63,159 nucleotides of DNA from an uncultured Helicobacter sp. (GTDB lineage: Bacteria > Campylobacterota > Campylobacteria > Campylobacterales > Helicobacteraceae): the NCBI RefSeq assembly GCF_947367035.1, contig NZ_CANBCA010000011.1, forward strand, positions 1 to 63,159. The letters are read 5' to 3'. The notes beneath the pieces were generated by a model. It was not told the origin of the DNA, made no database searches, and was given only the letters and a program-made list of their open reading frames with translations. The stretch's first letter is position 1; each line of letters opens with the position of its first letter. Of the stretch, positions 52,701-60,560 are shown piece after piece. The position numbers and the translations under genes are program-made.

Positions 52701-52858
52701 ATCCTCCGCACTGCCTCTTTAAATTCGCCCTCAAGTATCCACTCCTTGCTGTTGCGCTCTAGCTCTTTGCCGCTTTTGTAAGTGTATCCTGCGTTTTCTA
52801 AACCTTGCAGGAGCAAGGATTCTATGGCGTTTTCATCAAGCTTTTGAGGTTCTTGCAT
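49772..52858 (-). CDS. hsdR: Type I restriction enzyme, R subunit
   Basis: HsdR is the DNA-translocating nuclease subunit. The 1028-residue protein has the N-terminal PD-(D/E)xK nuclease (KRPDVVLFVNGLPLVVCELK, Asp149, Glu163, Lys165), Walker A TQGSGKS at 305-311, the DEAH box LCDEAH at 407-410 and the GFSGTP motif. VNRVYKDKPAGLVVDYLG is motif VI, and a helical C-terminal region binds HsdM/HsdS. All catalytic motifs are intact, so it should be active. It is separated from hsdS by the antitoxin-like gene and the opposite-strand pair; with hsdM it forms a disrupted hsd operon. Confidence 0.95.
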   Translation of the reverse strand: MQEPQKLDENAIESLLLQGLENAGYTYKSGKELERNSKEWILEGEFKEAVRRINFVNSKPCNLNLSYEIQEQLISEALARLKALENEELLEANAKCHAYLTQGIPLEVLLDGEMRGILLQVLDFENPQNNHFLCANQLHFESKMPKRPDVVLFVNGLPLVVCELKNPLNPNATLQNAYYQIQTYKAQIPMLFISNALCMVSDGLNSKVGSLSADFTRFMVWNNEDKTDTQMPQIPDVLKPHNLLEFTRFFILFEKETFYDKAGLSTTKINKKIAAYHQYYAVQKAIESAKSAMCGDKRGGVLWHTQGSGKSLTMVFFSAKAIISFANPTLLIITDRNDLDEQLFGTFAKAKELLRTEPILATSTQDLKAKLKRASGGIVFSTIQKFRSEKESFECLSKRENILVLCDEAHRSQYGFEARLDEEAQLRYGYAKYLRDALPNATYLGFSGTPIEKADADTRRVFGEYIDIYDIARAVEDKATLPIYYESRLVKIALSAEGQEILSALDSKLSKSEEQEKINAKATRLCEIVGAKERLQTIAKDILEHFTQRQEILQGKAMIVCMSREIAVSLYEQIVHLNPSWHNEDSTKGKIKVIITAKSDDGEKISQHHTSKAQRSEIAKRLKSVDDELQMVIVCDMWLTGFDVPPLHTLYMDKFLSGHNLMQAIARVNRVYKDKPAGLVVDYLGIANELKNALEFYTQSGGKGAFIQDKTKIIEKMQENYEITAQMLQGMNYLQYFRLKAQDKLAFIAQVLETILAQENGKKRFLDNATRLLKSYVMALPCEEAEKIAKDVAFFDLIKRTLKKYEREEEGKSLVPQSAIKQIINDAIVSEGVVKLLDSAGIKKPNLSILSEEFLSELASHKHKNLALQTLQKLLNDELSARLHSALSAKSLIERLQKTMQKYQNNLLSVAEAIEELIALSKELIASDTQRQDLGLKDYEYAFYEAIAKNENAKEVMSKNELKELAIAIFQTLKQNVSLDWQHKESVRAKLRVAVKRVLQKYGYPPDMQKLATDRIIAQAELVASNLV

Positions 52859-52867
52859 TGTTTTTCC

Positions 52868-53095
52868 TTAGGATACTTCATTTAATATTGCCTTTTTGAA
52901 ATCCTCAAAGCTTTCATATCGCTCTACTTCCCCATTTCGCACTTCTCTAATAGCTTCCAAAAGCTCATCACTTGGCTGCTTTTCTAAGGAAGTTTCGTTT
53001 TGTTCTATGATTTTTATCTTGGAATCACACGCCTTTGCCATACTCTTTACCGCTTTTGCAAATTGTTTATTTGCGTTTGTAATAATTAAGGTCAT
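52868..53095 (-). CDS. Small antitoxin-like protein upstream of hsdR
   Basis: The 75-residue acidic protein (MTLIITNANKQFAKAVKSMA..., ending AIREVRNGEVERYESFEDFK) ends 9 nt before hsdR. Its C-terminal third, in which a helix is followed by RNGEVERYESFEDFKKAI, looks like the toxin-binding tail of RelB/YefM-type antitoxins. No toxin partner of the RelE/ParE size sits beside it. It may be an orphan antitoxin, or hsdR-linked control. Its RBS is AAGGAGCAAG. Family assignment is weak. Confidence 0.6.
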   Translation of the reverse strand: MTLIITNANKQFAKAVKSMAKACDSKIKIIEQNETSLEKQPSDELLEAIREVRNGEVERYESFEDFKKAILNEVS

Positions 53096-53252
53096 TCTTG
53101 CTCCTTCCCTTGTTGTATCTGCCTTTAGGATTCCACATTTTGCGGGATATTATAGCAAAAGTTGGGTGAAAATTAAGGAACAAGTATTGAAATAAAAACT
53201 ATTTAGAATATTTTTGGTAAAATCCTTTTGTGTTAATTTTGCATTACTTTGT

Positions 53253-53258
53253 TATAAT
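53253..53258 (+). promoter_or_regulatory. -10 box of the Panacea/membrane protein pair
   Basis: TATAAT in GTTATAATGC lies 31 bp before the ATG at 53290. The divergent 194-bp region also must hold the promoter of the antitoxin-like gene and hsdR. No obvious inverted repeat was seen that would mark autoregulation. Confidence 0.55.
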
Positions 53259-53289
53259 GCTAAAATTTAATGAAATAGAGGGAATTAAT

Positions 53290-53718
53290 ATGCGAGCTTT
53301 AGATTTAGCAAAATACATTATCAATACTTCCAAAAAAGGCTTGAGTAATTTAGAATTGCAAAAAACAATGTATTTTGTAGAGTTAGATTATTGTAAAAAT
53401 ACAAAAAAACATTTAGTAGATGATGATTTTGAAGCTTGGCAATATGGTCCTGTTGTTCCTGAAGTTTATTGGAAATACCGAAATTATGGTGCGTGTTCTA
53501 TTGACGCGACAGATGATGGGATTGATTTAAATAATATTTGTGCGGATGAAATAAAAATTATAAATTCAAGTATTATTCGTTGTAATAAAAAATACTCTTG
53601 GGATATGGTAGCTGAAAGCCATAGAGAAGATGGAGCTTGGAAAAAAACAATAGATAAGGGTTTAGCTATTATTGGCAAAGAGCTCATCAGAGAAGAAGCT
53701 TTAAAATATGGAATTTGA
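53290..53718 (+). CDS. Panacea-domain (DUF4065) protein, probable antitoxin
   Basis: ATG 53290 (142 residues) has GAGGGA upstream; the frame further upstream lacks support. The core is LSNLELQKTMYFVELDYC followed by DDDFEAWQYGPVVPEVYWKY, the hallmark of DUF4065/Panacea (GepA, SocA-like) proteins. Panacea is an established antitoxin domain that neutralises many unrelated toxins in two-gene units (PanAT). Here the partner is the overlapping membrane protein (11-nt overlap). It is inserted on the plus strand inside an hsd locus running on the minus strand. The antitoxin role is inferred from family and gene pairing. Confidence 0.82.
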   Translation: MRALDLAKYIINTSKKGLSNLELQKTMYFVELDYCKNTKKHLVDDDFEAWQYGPVVPEVYWKYRNYGACSIDATDDGIDLNNICADEIKIINSSIIRCNKKYSWDMVAESHREDGAWKKTIDKGLAIIGKELIREEALKYGI

Positions 53719-54508
53719 AAACAATAAAGATAAAACGTTAAAAGAAATAGTTATTTCTTTATGTTCTAAAGAAATTAAAGATGAACAAGAACTTCAAGAA
53801 AGATTAAAGGAATTAAAAGACATATATGAAGATAAAGATTATAGACATAGATATGATGAGATTACAGCAGCTATTTTATCTAATAATCCAAATTTACCCA
53901 ATGATAATGCAGGCGAAAAAGATTCATTAATGAATGTTTCCCAAAATATGCGTTTTATTTATGAAATGGCTAGCCAAAATAAAGATATGGATAAAGAGAT
54001 ACTTAAGAAAATAGAAAAACTTTTTGTGCATACAAATCTTGAATGTGTAAGATTAAGAAGTTTAAAAGACAATTTTAACAGAGTTGGCGAGAAAATAAAA
54101 GATTATGATGAAAAAATGAAAGACATTAAACAAAAAGAAAAAGAAATTAAAGAAAATCTTGAGAAACAACAAACACAATATATTGTAATATTAGGGATTT
54201 TTGCTTCTATCGTTTTGGCTTTTGTGGGCGGTTTAACTTTTTCTACCTCTGTGCTTGCCCATATTCACCAAGCAAGTATTTACAGGCTTATTTTTGTGAT
54301 AAGCTTCATCGCTTTATTTATTGGAAATATTCTTTATTATTTATTTGATTTCTTATCAAAAATTGCTCTAAAACAAAAAGAGGAAATTTCTTTTTTTAAA
54401 AGACCAATTTTTTATTTTAACATTATAATTTTACTTATAATGTTAGGAATAAGTGCTGTTTATCTATATAAAAAATGCATACTCTCACACCTCCATTTCA
54501 CCGCTTAG
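53708..54508 (+). CDS. Coiled-coil membrane protein, candidate toxin of the Panacea pair
   Basis: The 266-residue protein has an acidic, helical N-terminal part (1-110), a charged coiled coil (about 112-157, with KQKEKEIKENLEKQ) and three hydrophobic helices at about 158-180, 193-216 and 235-255. A short tail SHLHFTA follows. It has no signal peptide and no enzymatic motif that I can see. It overlaps the Panacea gene by 11 nt and so is translationally coupled. Its last 24 nt overlap the convergent hsdS end. Membrane-damaging toxins have been found among Panacea partners, and predicted cytoplasmic sensing followed by membrane disruption fits this layout; that remains inference. It could also be a non-toxic membrane effector. 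Confidence 0.7.
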   Translation: MEFENNKDKTLKEIVISLCSKEIKDEQELQERLKELKDIYEDKDYRHRYDEITAAILSNNPNLPNDNAGEKDSLMNVSQNMRFIYEMASQNKDMDKEILKKIEKLFVHTNLECVRLRSLKDNFNRVGEKIKDYDEKMKDIKQKEKEIKENLEKQQTQYIVILGIFASIVLAFVGGLTFSTSVLAHIHQASIYRLIFVISFIALFIGNILYYLFDFLSKIALKQKEEISFFKRPIFYFNIIILLIMLGISAVYLYKKCILSHLHFTA

Positions 54509-55774
54509 TAATTTTGGTAGCATTATATCACGCAAAGATTCTAGCTTTTGAATCTGCTTAGAGTTATTGTAGATTTTATCAAAAAATCCTTTAGCTTGAA
54601 TCTGAAAATCATTCAATGTTGTTTTATCGGGTAAAAGCAAAGTATATCTTTTTATTTTCTCTACATTAAGATTTTGTTGCGCTGAACCCGAAGCCAATAA
54701 ATTTAAATTCTCTCTTTCATTTTTTAAAAAGCAAAAAACAAATTCTTTGCTACACTTTGTCTCATCTATTATTAATCCACAAGCCGCTTGATTAAACGCA
54801 GAATCTTGAGTTAAAATTCCAAGTCTCCCAACGGTGGGTGCTGCATATATTGCTATGATAATAGTATCCTTAGGAAAAAGTTTTGCCGATGAATTTTCAA
54901 GTCCATCTTCTGTAATTGTTTGAATACTATCAAATAGAAAATTATCGTCAAGCTCCTTTGTAGAATACCAATTAATTTTGCCAGAATAATATTCCTTTAT
55001 TCTTGTAGATGGCGTTCCTCCTGAAGCTATTTTTAGGCAAATATCATTTAAAGTTACTTCCTCCCACTCGTTGCGTTTAGGATTGTCTATAAAGGTATGG
55101 CGGAAGAGAGTTAGGCTTAAGGATTCTAGAGTTTTGTTTTGGCGGTGGAGTAAGTCTATCTTATCGTCCAAACTACTTAGAATCTCCGCGATTCTCTGCT
55201 GTGTCTCAAGGGGCGGTAAGGGGATTGTAAGATTTTCTATATCAGATGGCTTAATGGCTGGATAAGCACTTGTTGAGGCTTCGGCTATTAAATCTAAAAA
55301 TTCTATTGTTTTGTTAAGCGTCAAAAAATAGTATAAAAATTTAGAATCTAAAATATTTTGATGAGTTGTAATTGTGCAAAAACCTGTTGAAACAACTAAA
55401 TTTTTACTCGGGTTTTTTATAAAGCCAAAGTGTCTTTGAATGGGACGAACAAGTGAATAAATAATATCATTATCTTGAACAAGCCTTTTGGCTCTACTTG
55501 GCAAATCCTTTAAATCAAAAGTTTGGAGAGATTCTATTCTGTTATCTGTAATTGAGCCTGTATCAAGATATTGAACTATATTGTATGGATAATTTTTATC
55601 AATACTTTTGCAATTTGTTTTTATCATCTCCCCCAACCTAACCTCTTTCCATTGCTCTTTATGGAGGGATTCAAAGAAAGCAGAATGAAATGGCGCGTTT
55701 GCAGTCGTGTGTTCTTTGTGATTGTGCGTTGTTGTGCCCATTGCCGCCCTTTTGGCTGTAATATTTTTATTCAT
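54485..55774 (-). CDS. hsdS: Type I restriction enzyme, specificity subunit
   Basis: HsdS recognises the bipartite target DNA. The 429-residue protein has two target recognition domains, each followed by a conserved helix: first PLPPLETQQRIAEILSSLDD with KIDLLHRQNKTLESL, and second a less typical LLPDKTTLNDFQIQAKGFFD. It ends KLESLRDIMLPKLLSGEMEV. An unusual N-terminal lead of about 40 residues rich in His and Thr (TTTHNHKEHTTANAPF) precedes the normal start EQWKEVRLGEM. Its end overlaps the candidate toxin gene by 24 nt on the other strand. The DNA target cannot be predicted. Confidence 0.9.
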   Translation of the reverse strand: MNKNITAKRAAMGTTTHNHKEHTTANAPFHSAFFESLHKEQWKEVRLGEMIKTNCKSIDKNYPYNIVQYLDTGSITDNRIESLQTFDLKDLPSRAKRLVQDNDIIYSLVRPIQRHFGFIKNPSKNLVVSTGFCTITTHQNILDSKFLYYFLTLNKTIEFLDLIAEASTSAYPAIKPSDIENLTIPLPPLETQQRIAEILSSLDDKIDLLHRQNKTLESLSLTLFRHTFIDNPKRNEWEEVTLNDICLKIASGGTPSTRIKEYYSGKINWYSTKELDDNFLFDSIQTITEDGLENSSAKLFPKDTIIIAIYAAPTVGRLGILTQDSAFNQAACGLIIDETKCSKEFVFCFLKNERENLNLLASGSAQQNLNVEKIKRYTLLLPDKTTLNDFQIQAKGFFDKIYNNSKQIQKLESLRDIMLPKLLSGEMEV

Positions 55775-55866
55775 TTTCTGCCTTTGTGTGTTTTATATGT
55801 TCTTAAGGTATTAATGCTATAATCCTTGCTCATTCACGGCGGTGCTTTACGCTTTGCATATATCTT

Positions 55867-57438
55867 TCATTTTTCTATTAACGCAAGGTTGGCTAGAATC
55901 CTTTTATTTAATGCCTCTTCCTCTTGCATTTGGGATTGCAACTCCTCTTTTAAGCGTGTAAATTCTGTCTCAAAGTCAAAATCTTCCTCACTTTCTTCCA
56001 AGCCTACAAATCTGCCCGGTGTCAAAGTGTAGCCAAGCGCGGCGACTTCTTGTAGGGAAGCGGATTTGCAAAAGCCCTTGATGTCGGTATAAGGTGGGGT
56101 GGATTCTAAATTTTGAGAATCTGTATTTGTTAGATTTTGCGCCTTTGAATCTTTAGAATCTGCAAAATCTGTGCCTCGTGGATTTTGTGCTTTCTGCCAC
56201 GCGTGGTAAGTTTGGCTTATCCTTTGAATATCCTCTTGCGTGAGAATACGATTTTTACGATTAATCAACTCGCCACAATTTCTTGCGTCTATGAAAAGGA
56301 TTTCTTTATTTGTTTTGGAGCGGCGGATAAACCAGAGACTTGCGGGGATTTGCGTGTTTAAGAAAAGCTTAGCGGGGAGATTGACAATACAATCAATGAG
56401 ATTAGATTCTATCAAGTTTTTGCGTATCTCGCCCTCTGTCGCCGTGTTGCTTGTAAGGCTACCTTTGGCAAGGACAAATCCCGCCACGCCTTTAGGGGCA
56501 AGATGATAGAGGAAGTGCTGAATCCACGCATAGTTTGCGTTTGTAGTAGGGGGAGTGCCAAACTTCCAACGTCCATCAAGCTTTAAGAGTTCGCCGCTAT
56601 AATCCGAATCGTTAAAGGGCGGGTTGGCGATGACAAAATCCGCTTTTAAGTCCTTATGTGCGTCATTTAAGAAGCTACCCTCGCTATTCCATTTAACTTG
56701 TGAGGAGTCAATTTGTCTTATGGCAAGATTCATCTTCGCTAGTCGCCAAGTCGTTTGGTTGCTCTCTTGTCCATAAATAGAAATATCATCAATGCTACCT
56801 TGATGGCTTTGCACGAAAAGTTCGCTTTGCACAAACATTCCCCCACTGCCACAACAGGGGTCAAATACGCGTCCTTTGTAAGGCTCTAGCATTGCAATAA
56901 GAAGCTCTACAACGCTTTTTGGTGTGTAAAACTGCCCGCCCTTTTTGCCTTCACTTAGCGCAAACTCGCCTAAGAAATATTCAAAAATATGTCCCAAAAT
57001 ATCGCTACTTTGGGTTGAATCTCCTTGTAAAGAGAGATTAGAGAGTAAGTCAATCAGCCCGCCTAAGCAAATAGAATCTAGATTTTCTTTGGCATAGACT
57101 TTGGGCAAAACGCCTTTGAGGCTTGGGTTTTCTTGCTCTATGGTTTGCATTGCATTATCTAAAAGGCTGCCGATATTGCTTTGTTTGGCGTTTTCCATAA
57201 TGTAGCCCCACCGCGCCTTTGTTGGCACGAAAAACGCATTGTAGGCAAGGTATTCGTCTTTATCCTCCGTATCTCCGCCTTCACTTTGCACTCTTTCAAA
57301 AGTAGCTTGAAAGCTATCGGAGATGTATTTTAAGAAAACTAAGCCCAAAACGATATGCTTATACTCGGCGGCGTCAATGTTTTTGCGGAGTTTATCGGCA
57401 GATTTAAAAAGTGTTTGCGCCAAAGTTTTGTGCGTCAT
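55867..57438 (-). CDS. hsdM: Type I restriction enzyme, methyltransferase subunit
   Basis: HsdM is the N6-adenine methyltransferase subunit. The 523-residue protein has the HsdM N-terminal helical domain (residues 1 to about 140), then the SAM-binding motif FDPCCGSGGMFVQSELF (193-201 core) and the catalytic NPPF at 272-275 in FVIANPPFND. A C-terminal helical tail binds HsdS. Nothing is missing. It is the first gene of the hsd set; 92 bp separate it from hsdS. Confidence 0.95.
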   Translation of the reverse strand: MTHKTLAQTLFKSADKLRKNIDAAEYKHIVLGLVFLKYISDSFQATFERVQSEGGDTEDKDEYLAYNAFFVPTKARWGYIMENAKQSNIGSLLDNAMQTIEQENPSLKGVLPKVYAKENLDSICLGGLIDLLSNLSLQGDSTQSSDILGHIFEYFLGEFALSEGKKGGQFYTPKSVVELLIAMLEPYKGRVFDPCCGSGGMFVQSELFVQSHQGSIDDISIYGQESNQTTWRLAKMNLAIRQIDSSQVKWNSEGSFLNDAHKDLKADFVIANPPFNDSDYSGELLKLDGRWKFGTPPTTNANYAWIQHFLYHLAPKGVAGFVLAKGSLTSNTATEGEIRKNLIESNLIDCIVNLPAKLFLNTQIPASLWFIRRSKTNKEILFIDARNCGELINRKNRILTQEDIQRISQTYHAWQKAQNPRGTDFADSKDSKAQNLTNTDSQNLESTPPYTDIKGFCKSASLQEVAALGYTLTPGRFVGLEESEEDFDFETEFTRLKEELQSQMQEEEALNKRILANLALIEK

Positions 57439-57551
57439 AAGAGCCTCTTTGTTGTGGGATTCTTTTGGTAATATTTTACCAATTTTTTTGGCACAATTTT
57501 ACCTTAAATAGAATGCACTCTCCAATAAAAAGGCTCAACTCTCCTTAAGGA

Positions 57552-57608
57552 TTAATCATTTTTGCTTTTGTAATAGCAACCGCAGCTTTGGCAGATTGTA
57601 TTTTGCAT
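57552..57608 (-). pseudogene. Remnant of a zinc-ribbon gene, copy B
   Basis: MQNTICQSCG followed by a disrupted stretch and a stop after 18 codons. Its ATG overlaps the EVE stop codon (TAATG), so it was once the gene after EVE in an operon. Copy A near 49177 preserves the same junction. Confidence 0.6.
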
Positions 57609-57617
57609 TAAGAATCC
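57579..57617. repeat. 39-bp direct repeat, right copy
   Basis: Same 39 bp as at 49148-49186 with two mismatches and in the same orientation. It lies at the boundary between the hsdM promoter region and the EVE gene, so the hsd segment sits between the two copies. Confidence 0.8.
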
Positions 57618-58018
57618 TGTGTCATATACTCTGCGAGGAAGTTAAAAAACTCTTTGGAGACTTCAAAATGCCCAAAACGCAGTTTGCTTGCGTAGGCTTT
57701 CCATTCTTGGTGTGTCTTTGCCACGCTTAAAGGGCATTCTCGCTTAATTTCACTCCATAGCACATTGCGCCTAAAAGGGAAAAATCCCTTAAACATCTCC
57801 ACTTGATACACATTTTCATCTGCGATTTCACCTAGTGCGGTGAATGCTTGATAAGGCTCTTTAGATTCCATAGTAAGCTTTGGGCTATAATAGATGATTT
57901 TATCATTTTGCTTCATTCGTTTAAGCGGTGCGGCTTTGCCGTGGCAGAGTTGGCAAAATCCCCCTGCTTGTCCTATTTGAATATGATTTTTTGATGCTAT
58001 GCCGATGAAGTAGCGCAT
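57608..58018 (-). CDS. EVE-domain (PUA-like) protein
   Basis: The 136-residue protein consists of an EVE domain: YFIGIASKNHIQIGQAGGFC at the start, RMKQNDKIIYYSPKLTME, AFTALGEIADENVYQ, FFPFRRNVLWSEIK and FGHFEVSKEFFNFLAEYM. EVE domains bind modified bases, such as 5-methyl or hydroxymethyl cytosine, and are common in restriction genes. It is 18 nt downstream of the DUF262/DUF1524 gene with RBS AAGGAG, so the two form an operon, plausibly a two-gene type IV restriction unit (inference). A second decayed copy lies at 62269-62343. Confidence 0.85.
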   Translation of the reverse strand: MRYFIGIASKNHIQIGQAGGFCQLCHGKAAPLKRMKQNDKIIYYSPKLTMESKEPYQAFTALGEIADENVYQVEMFKGFFPFRRNVLWSEIKRECPLSVAKTHQEWKAYASKLRFGHFEVSKEFFNFLAEYMTQDS

Positions 58019-58036
58019 TGGAGCTCCTTATTTTAA

Positions 58037-59778
58037 TTATTTAGTGAAAATATCAACATTCCAAATTTTGAAAAATTTCTGTGTCCTATCCCTTATGGTA
58101 TCTTCGTTCCATATTGTTTTATCGCATAGCTCTCTAGTAATAAGCAAATCCGCACAGCTTTTAATGGAATTTTTACGACTTCCATCGCCATTAAGCTTGA
58201 TTTTCCAAGAAGCATTTTTTATTGCACTATTAAGAGAGCTTTTTAAAAGCGTCATATTGCCTATTTGATAGATTAAATCCTCTGCGTGTAATTCATCTTT
58301 TGCAATACTTTTCCAATTTTCTTCCCACGATTGTGGCATAAGATGTTCCAATGTCCATTTATAAGAAAGCTCTATACTATCTTGTGTCTTTTTATTTGTA
58401 TGGCGTCTATAAAGTTCTATCCAAAAAAGGATTAACGCAGCTTTTTTATTCGCAAGATAGTCATCTTTGGATATTAAGCAATCCTCAATTTCATATCTCT
58501 TTGGAATATCTTTCAAATTATTTTTCAAAAATTCTAGGGGGTTGGTCTTGTTAAGCTTTTTTGTCATATTTGCAAAGAGTTTATTGTAATCTTTTGTGCT
58601 TTTAAAACATAACCAACGCGTAAGGATAAAAACTTCTAGTAAATTTAAGCACTTTTTCATAATATCAGAATTGTTTTTAAGGTTGAATTTTAAAGCCAAA
58701 ATTAAAGGCATTATTGTATTTGTATCTGTAACTTTTAAAATATGAAACAAGCGTTGCTCATCATTTTCAAAGCATAATGGAGTATCTTTGGTAATGTATG
58801 GAAAATTTTGATAAATTAAAGCATATTCTTTGATTTTCTTTAAAAAAGATTCTAGTTGTTGCGCACTAAAATCTCTTGTTTTTTGTTTATAAATATCACT
58901 TAAGTTTTCTAAAGTGTCTTTCTCAACATCAAAGAATCCCCCGATAATCGCAAAAGAGTGTAAGAAAATCTCACTTTGCACCCTTTTAAGCCTTCCTGTG
59001 GCAATTTCCTCTTCCCAAAATCCTTATTTTCTTTTGCTTCAAATAAATCTTCCCAATACTCCTTATAAAGCTTTTCATAATTCGTCTTTAATGCCATAGC
59101 TTTTGCGAAGAGTGCATTTTTGATAATATCTGTTGCAGTGAGTTTTAAACCTGCAGTGTTAATAGAGTCAAAGATTTTTTGTTCGTCTTCATTTGTGTCT
59201 AAATTAATGGTAACCCATAATTTTGAATTGAGAATAAAATCTAAAAATTCTTTATAATTTTTCATTTCCTCTATTCGCTTTGTAAAATACTCATAACATC
59301 GAATTAATCTATTTTTGATTTTATCCTTATCTTTGCCTTCTTTGTATCTTTCAATATTTTGCAAAGATACAAAATCTTTAGCCTGTAGAATTTGATTAAA
59401 AGAAGTTTTATCAACCTTAGAATGTTGAATTTTTGGATTTTTTTCTTTGGTTGGCTTTTTGAATAGATACTTAACATTGTCTTGTTTATCATCTTCATCT
59501 AACTTATCATATAAAGATTTTACGAGAATAGAGAAAGTTGTTAATCTTTGTTGTCCGTCAATCAAGCTTCTTTTTGTCCCCTCTCCTGCATTAGTAGGAA
59601 GTTGTTTTAAAACTATTGAGCCTAAAAAATGTTCTCTGTTATTTGTATAACTATCTTGTAGGTCTTCAAAAAGTTGTTTCCACTGGTCTTCTTCCCATAC
59701 ATACGCTCTTTGAAAAAATGGAATTTCAATCAAAGATTCTTGCTCCATAAAACCAAAATTATTTTCTGTTGCTTTCAT
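58037..59778 (-). pseudogene. DUF262/DUF1524 (GmrSD-like) restriction gene, frameshifted
   Basis: The gene reads in two frames. From ATG 59778, about 253 residues carry DUF262, a ParB-like fold with IPFFQRAYVW (19-28) and DGQQRLT (74-80). The remainder, in the -1/+2 frame down to 58037, carries DUF1524, an HNH nuclease-like domain with the LEHLMPQSWE motif and IGNMTLLKSSLN. The break is at 59014-59021: four T are present where five would restore DFWEEEIATGRLKRVQSEIF. The whole protein would be about 579 residues, normal for GmrSD-like type IV enzymes that cut modified DNA. It may be a natural inactivation or a sequencing error. Confidence 0.82.
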
Positions 59779-59883
59779 TCCCTCTCTTTTTTCTATTAAT
59801 TTCCAAATCTAATATTATAACCAAAAACCTAATTTACAGCAAGTTTCAGCCTTTCGCCCCTTGTGCTTTCTCTTTGCGTTTTC

Positions 59884-60534
59884 TCACCCATCCCGCACAG
59901 GAATGCGTAAAATTGTTTTAAGTTTATGCACGGGAGTTTTGTTTGGATTACTCAAATAGATTTCGTGGTGCGCCCTTGTGAGATTATCTTTGCCGATGTC
60001 GTTTTTCAAACCATTGTGTGCGATAAATTCCTCTATTTTTGCGAGACTTTGTGGCTCCTCATCATACGAGCCGATATGTAGTATCTGTACGCAAAGCCCC
60101 TCTTCAAAGCGCAATAATCGCGCTTTGGAGCAGTCTATGCCCTTTTTGCTCTGCACCTCTTCACACGCCCATTCAAAGAGTTCTTGCGTGATAAAATCAG
60201 GCTGGGCAATCATCGCTTGCCATTTGAAATTTGCCTTATTGCTCAAGTCCTCATTACCCCACCACAAGCTTTCTAGCGGAGGCACGACATATTCTATATA
60301 GTCTTTCAAAGCCTTTGTGGTTTTGCTCATTTTGAGCGTGTAGGAGAGGGTAAAGAGAGTTTTTAAAGCTGCTTGATACGCGCCATTTGGTTCATTTGGA
60401 TTCCCTTCTCCTTGCACACTTATAAAAGAAAGCATTGGCACAAAAAGCTTTAAGGGTGTAGGTTTGGGCGCGTAGCAGTCTTTATAAACCTTTTTAAAAT
60501 CAAATTTTGCACTTGCAGGATTTTTTGGTGGCAT
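59884..60534 (-). CDS. GyrI-like small-molecule-binding domain protein
   Basis: The 216-residue protein fits the GyrI-like (SbmC/BmrR C-terminal) family: SFISVQGEGNPNEPNGAYQ, AALKTLFTLSYTLKMSKT, PLESLWWGNEDLS, and the ending HHEIYLSNPNKTPVHKLKTI with LRIPVR. Some members hydrolyse cyclopropanoid toxins or bind hydrophobic drugs; others act as regulators. No HTH is present, so it is not a transcription factor by itself. Start ATG 60534 has AAGGA upstream. It begins 26 nt after doxX on the same strand and is likely co-transcribed. Confidence 0.82.
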   Translation of the reverse strand: MPPKNPASAKFDFKKVYKDCYAPKPTPLKLFVPMLSFISVQGEGNPNEPNGAYQAALKTLFTLSYTLKMSKTTKALKDYIEYVVPPLESLWWGNEDLSNKANFKWQAMIAQPDFITQELFEWACEEVQSKKGIDCSKARLLRFEEGLCVQILHIGSYDEEPQSLAKIEEFIAHNGLKNDIGKDNLTRAHHEIYLSNPNKTPVHKLKTILRIPVRDG

Positions 60535-60560
60535 TATGGAATCCTTTTGTTTTCTATTTT

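Noticed and set aside
55775..55866. TATAAT on the plus strand between hsdM and hsdS (near 55818)
   Set aside because: No plus-strand gene follows; the nearby plus-strand frames are shadows of hsdM.
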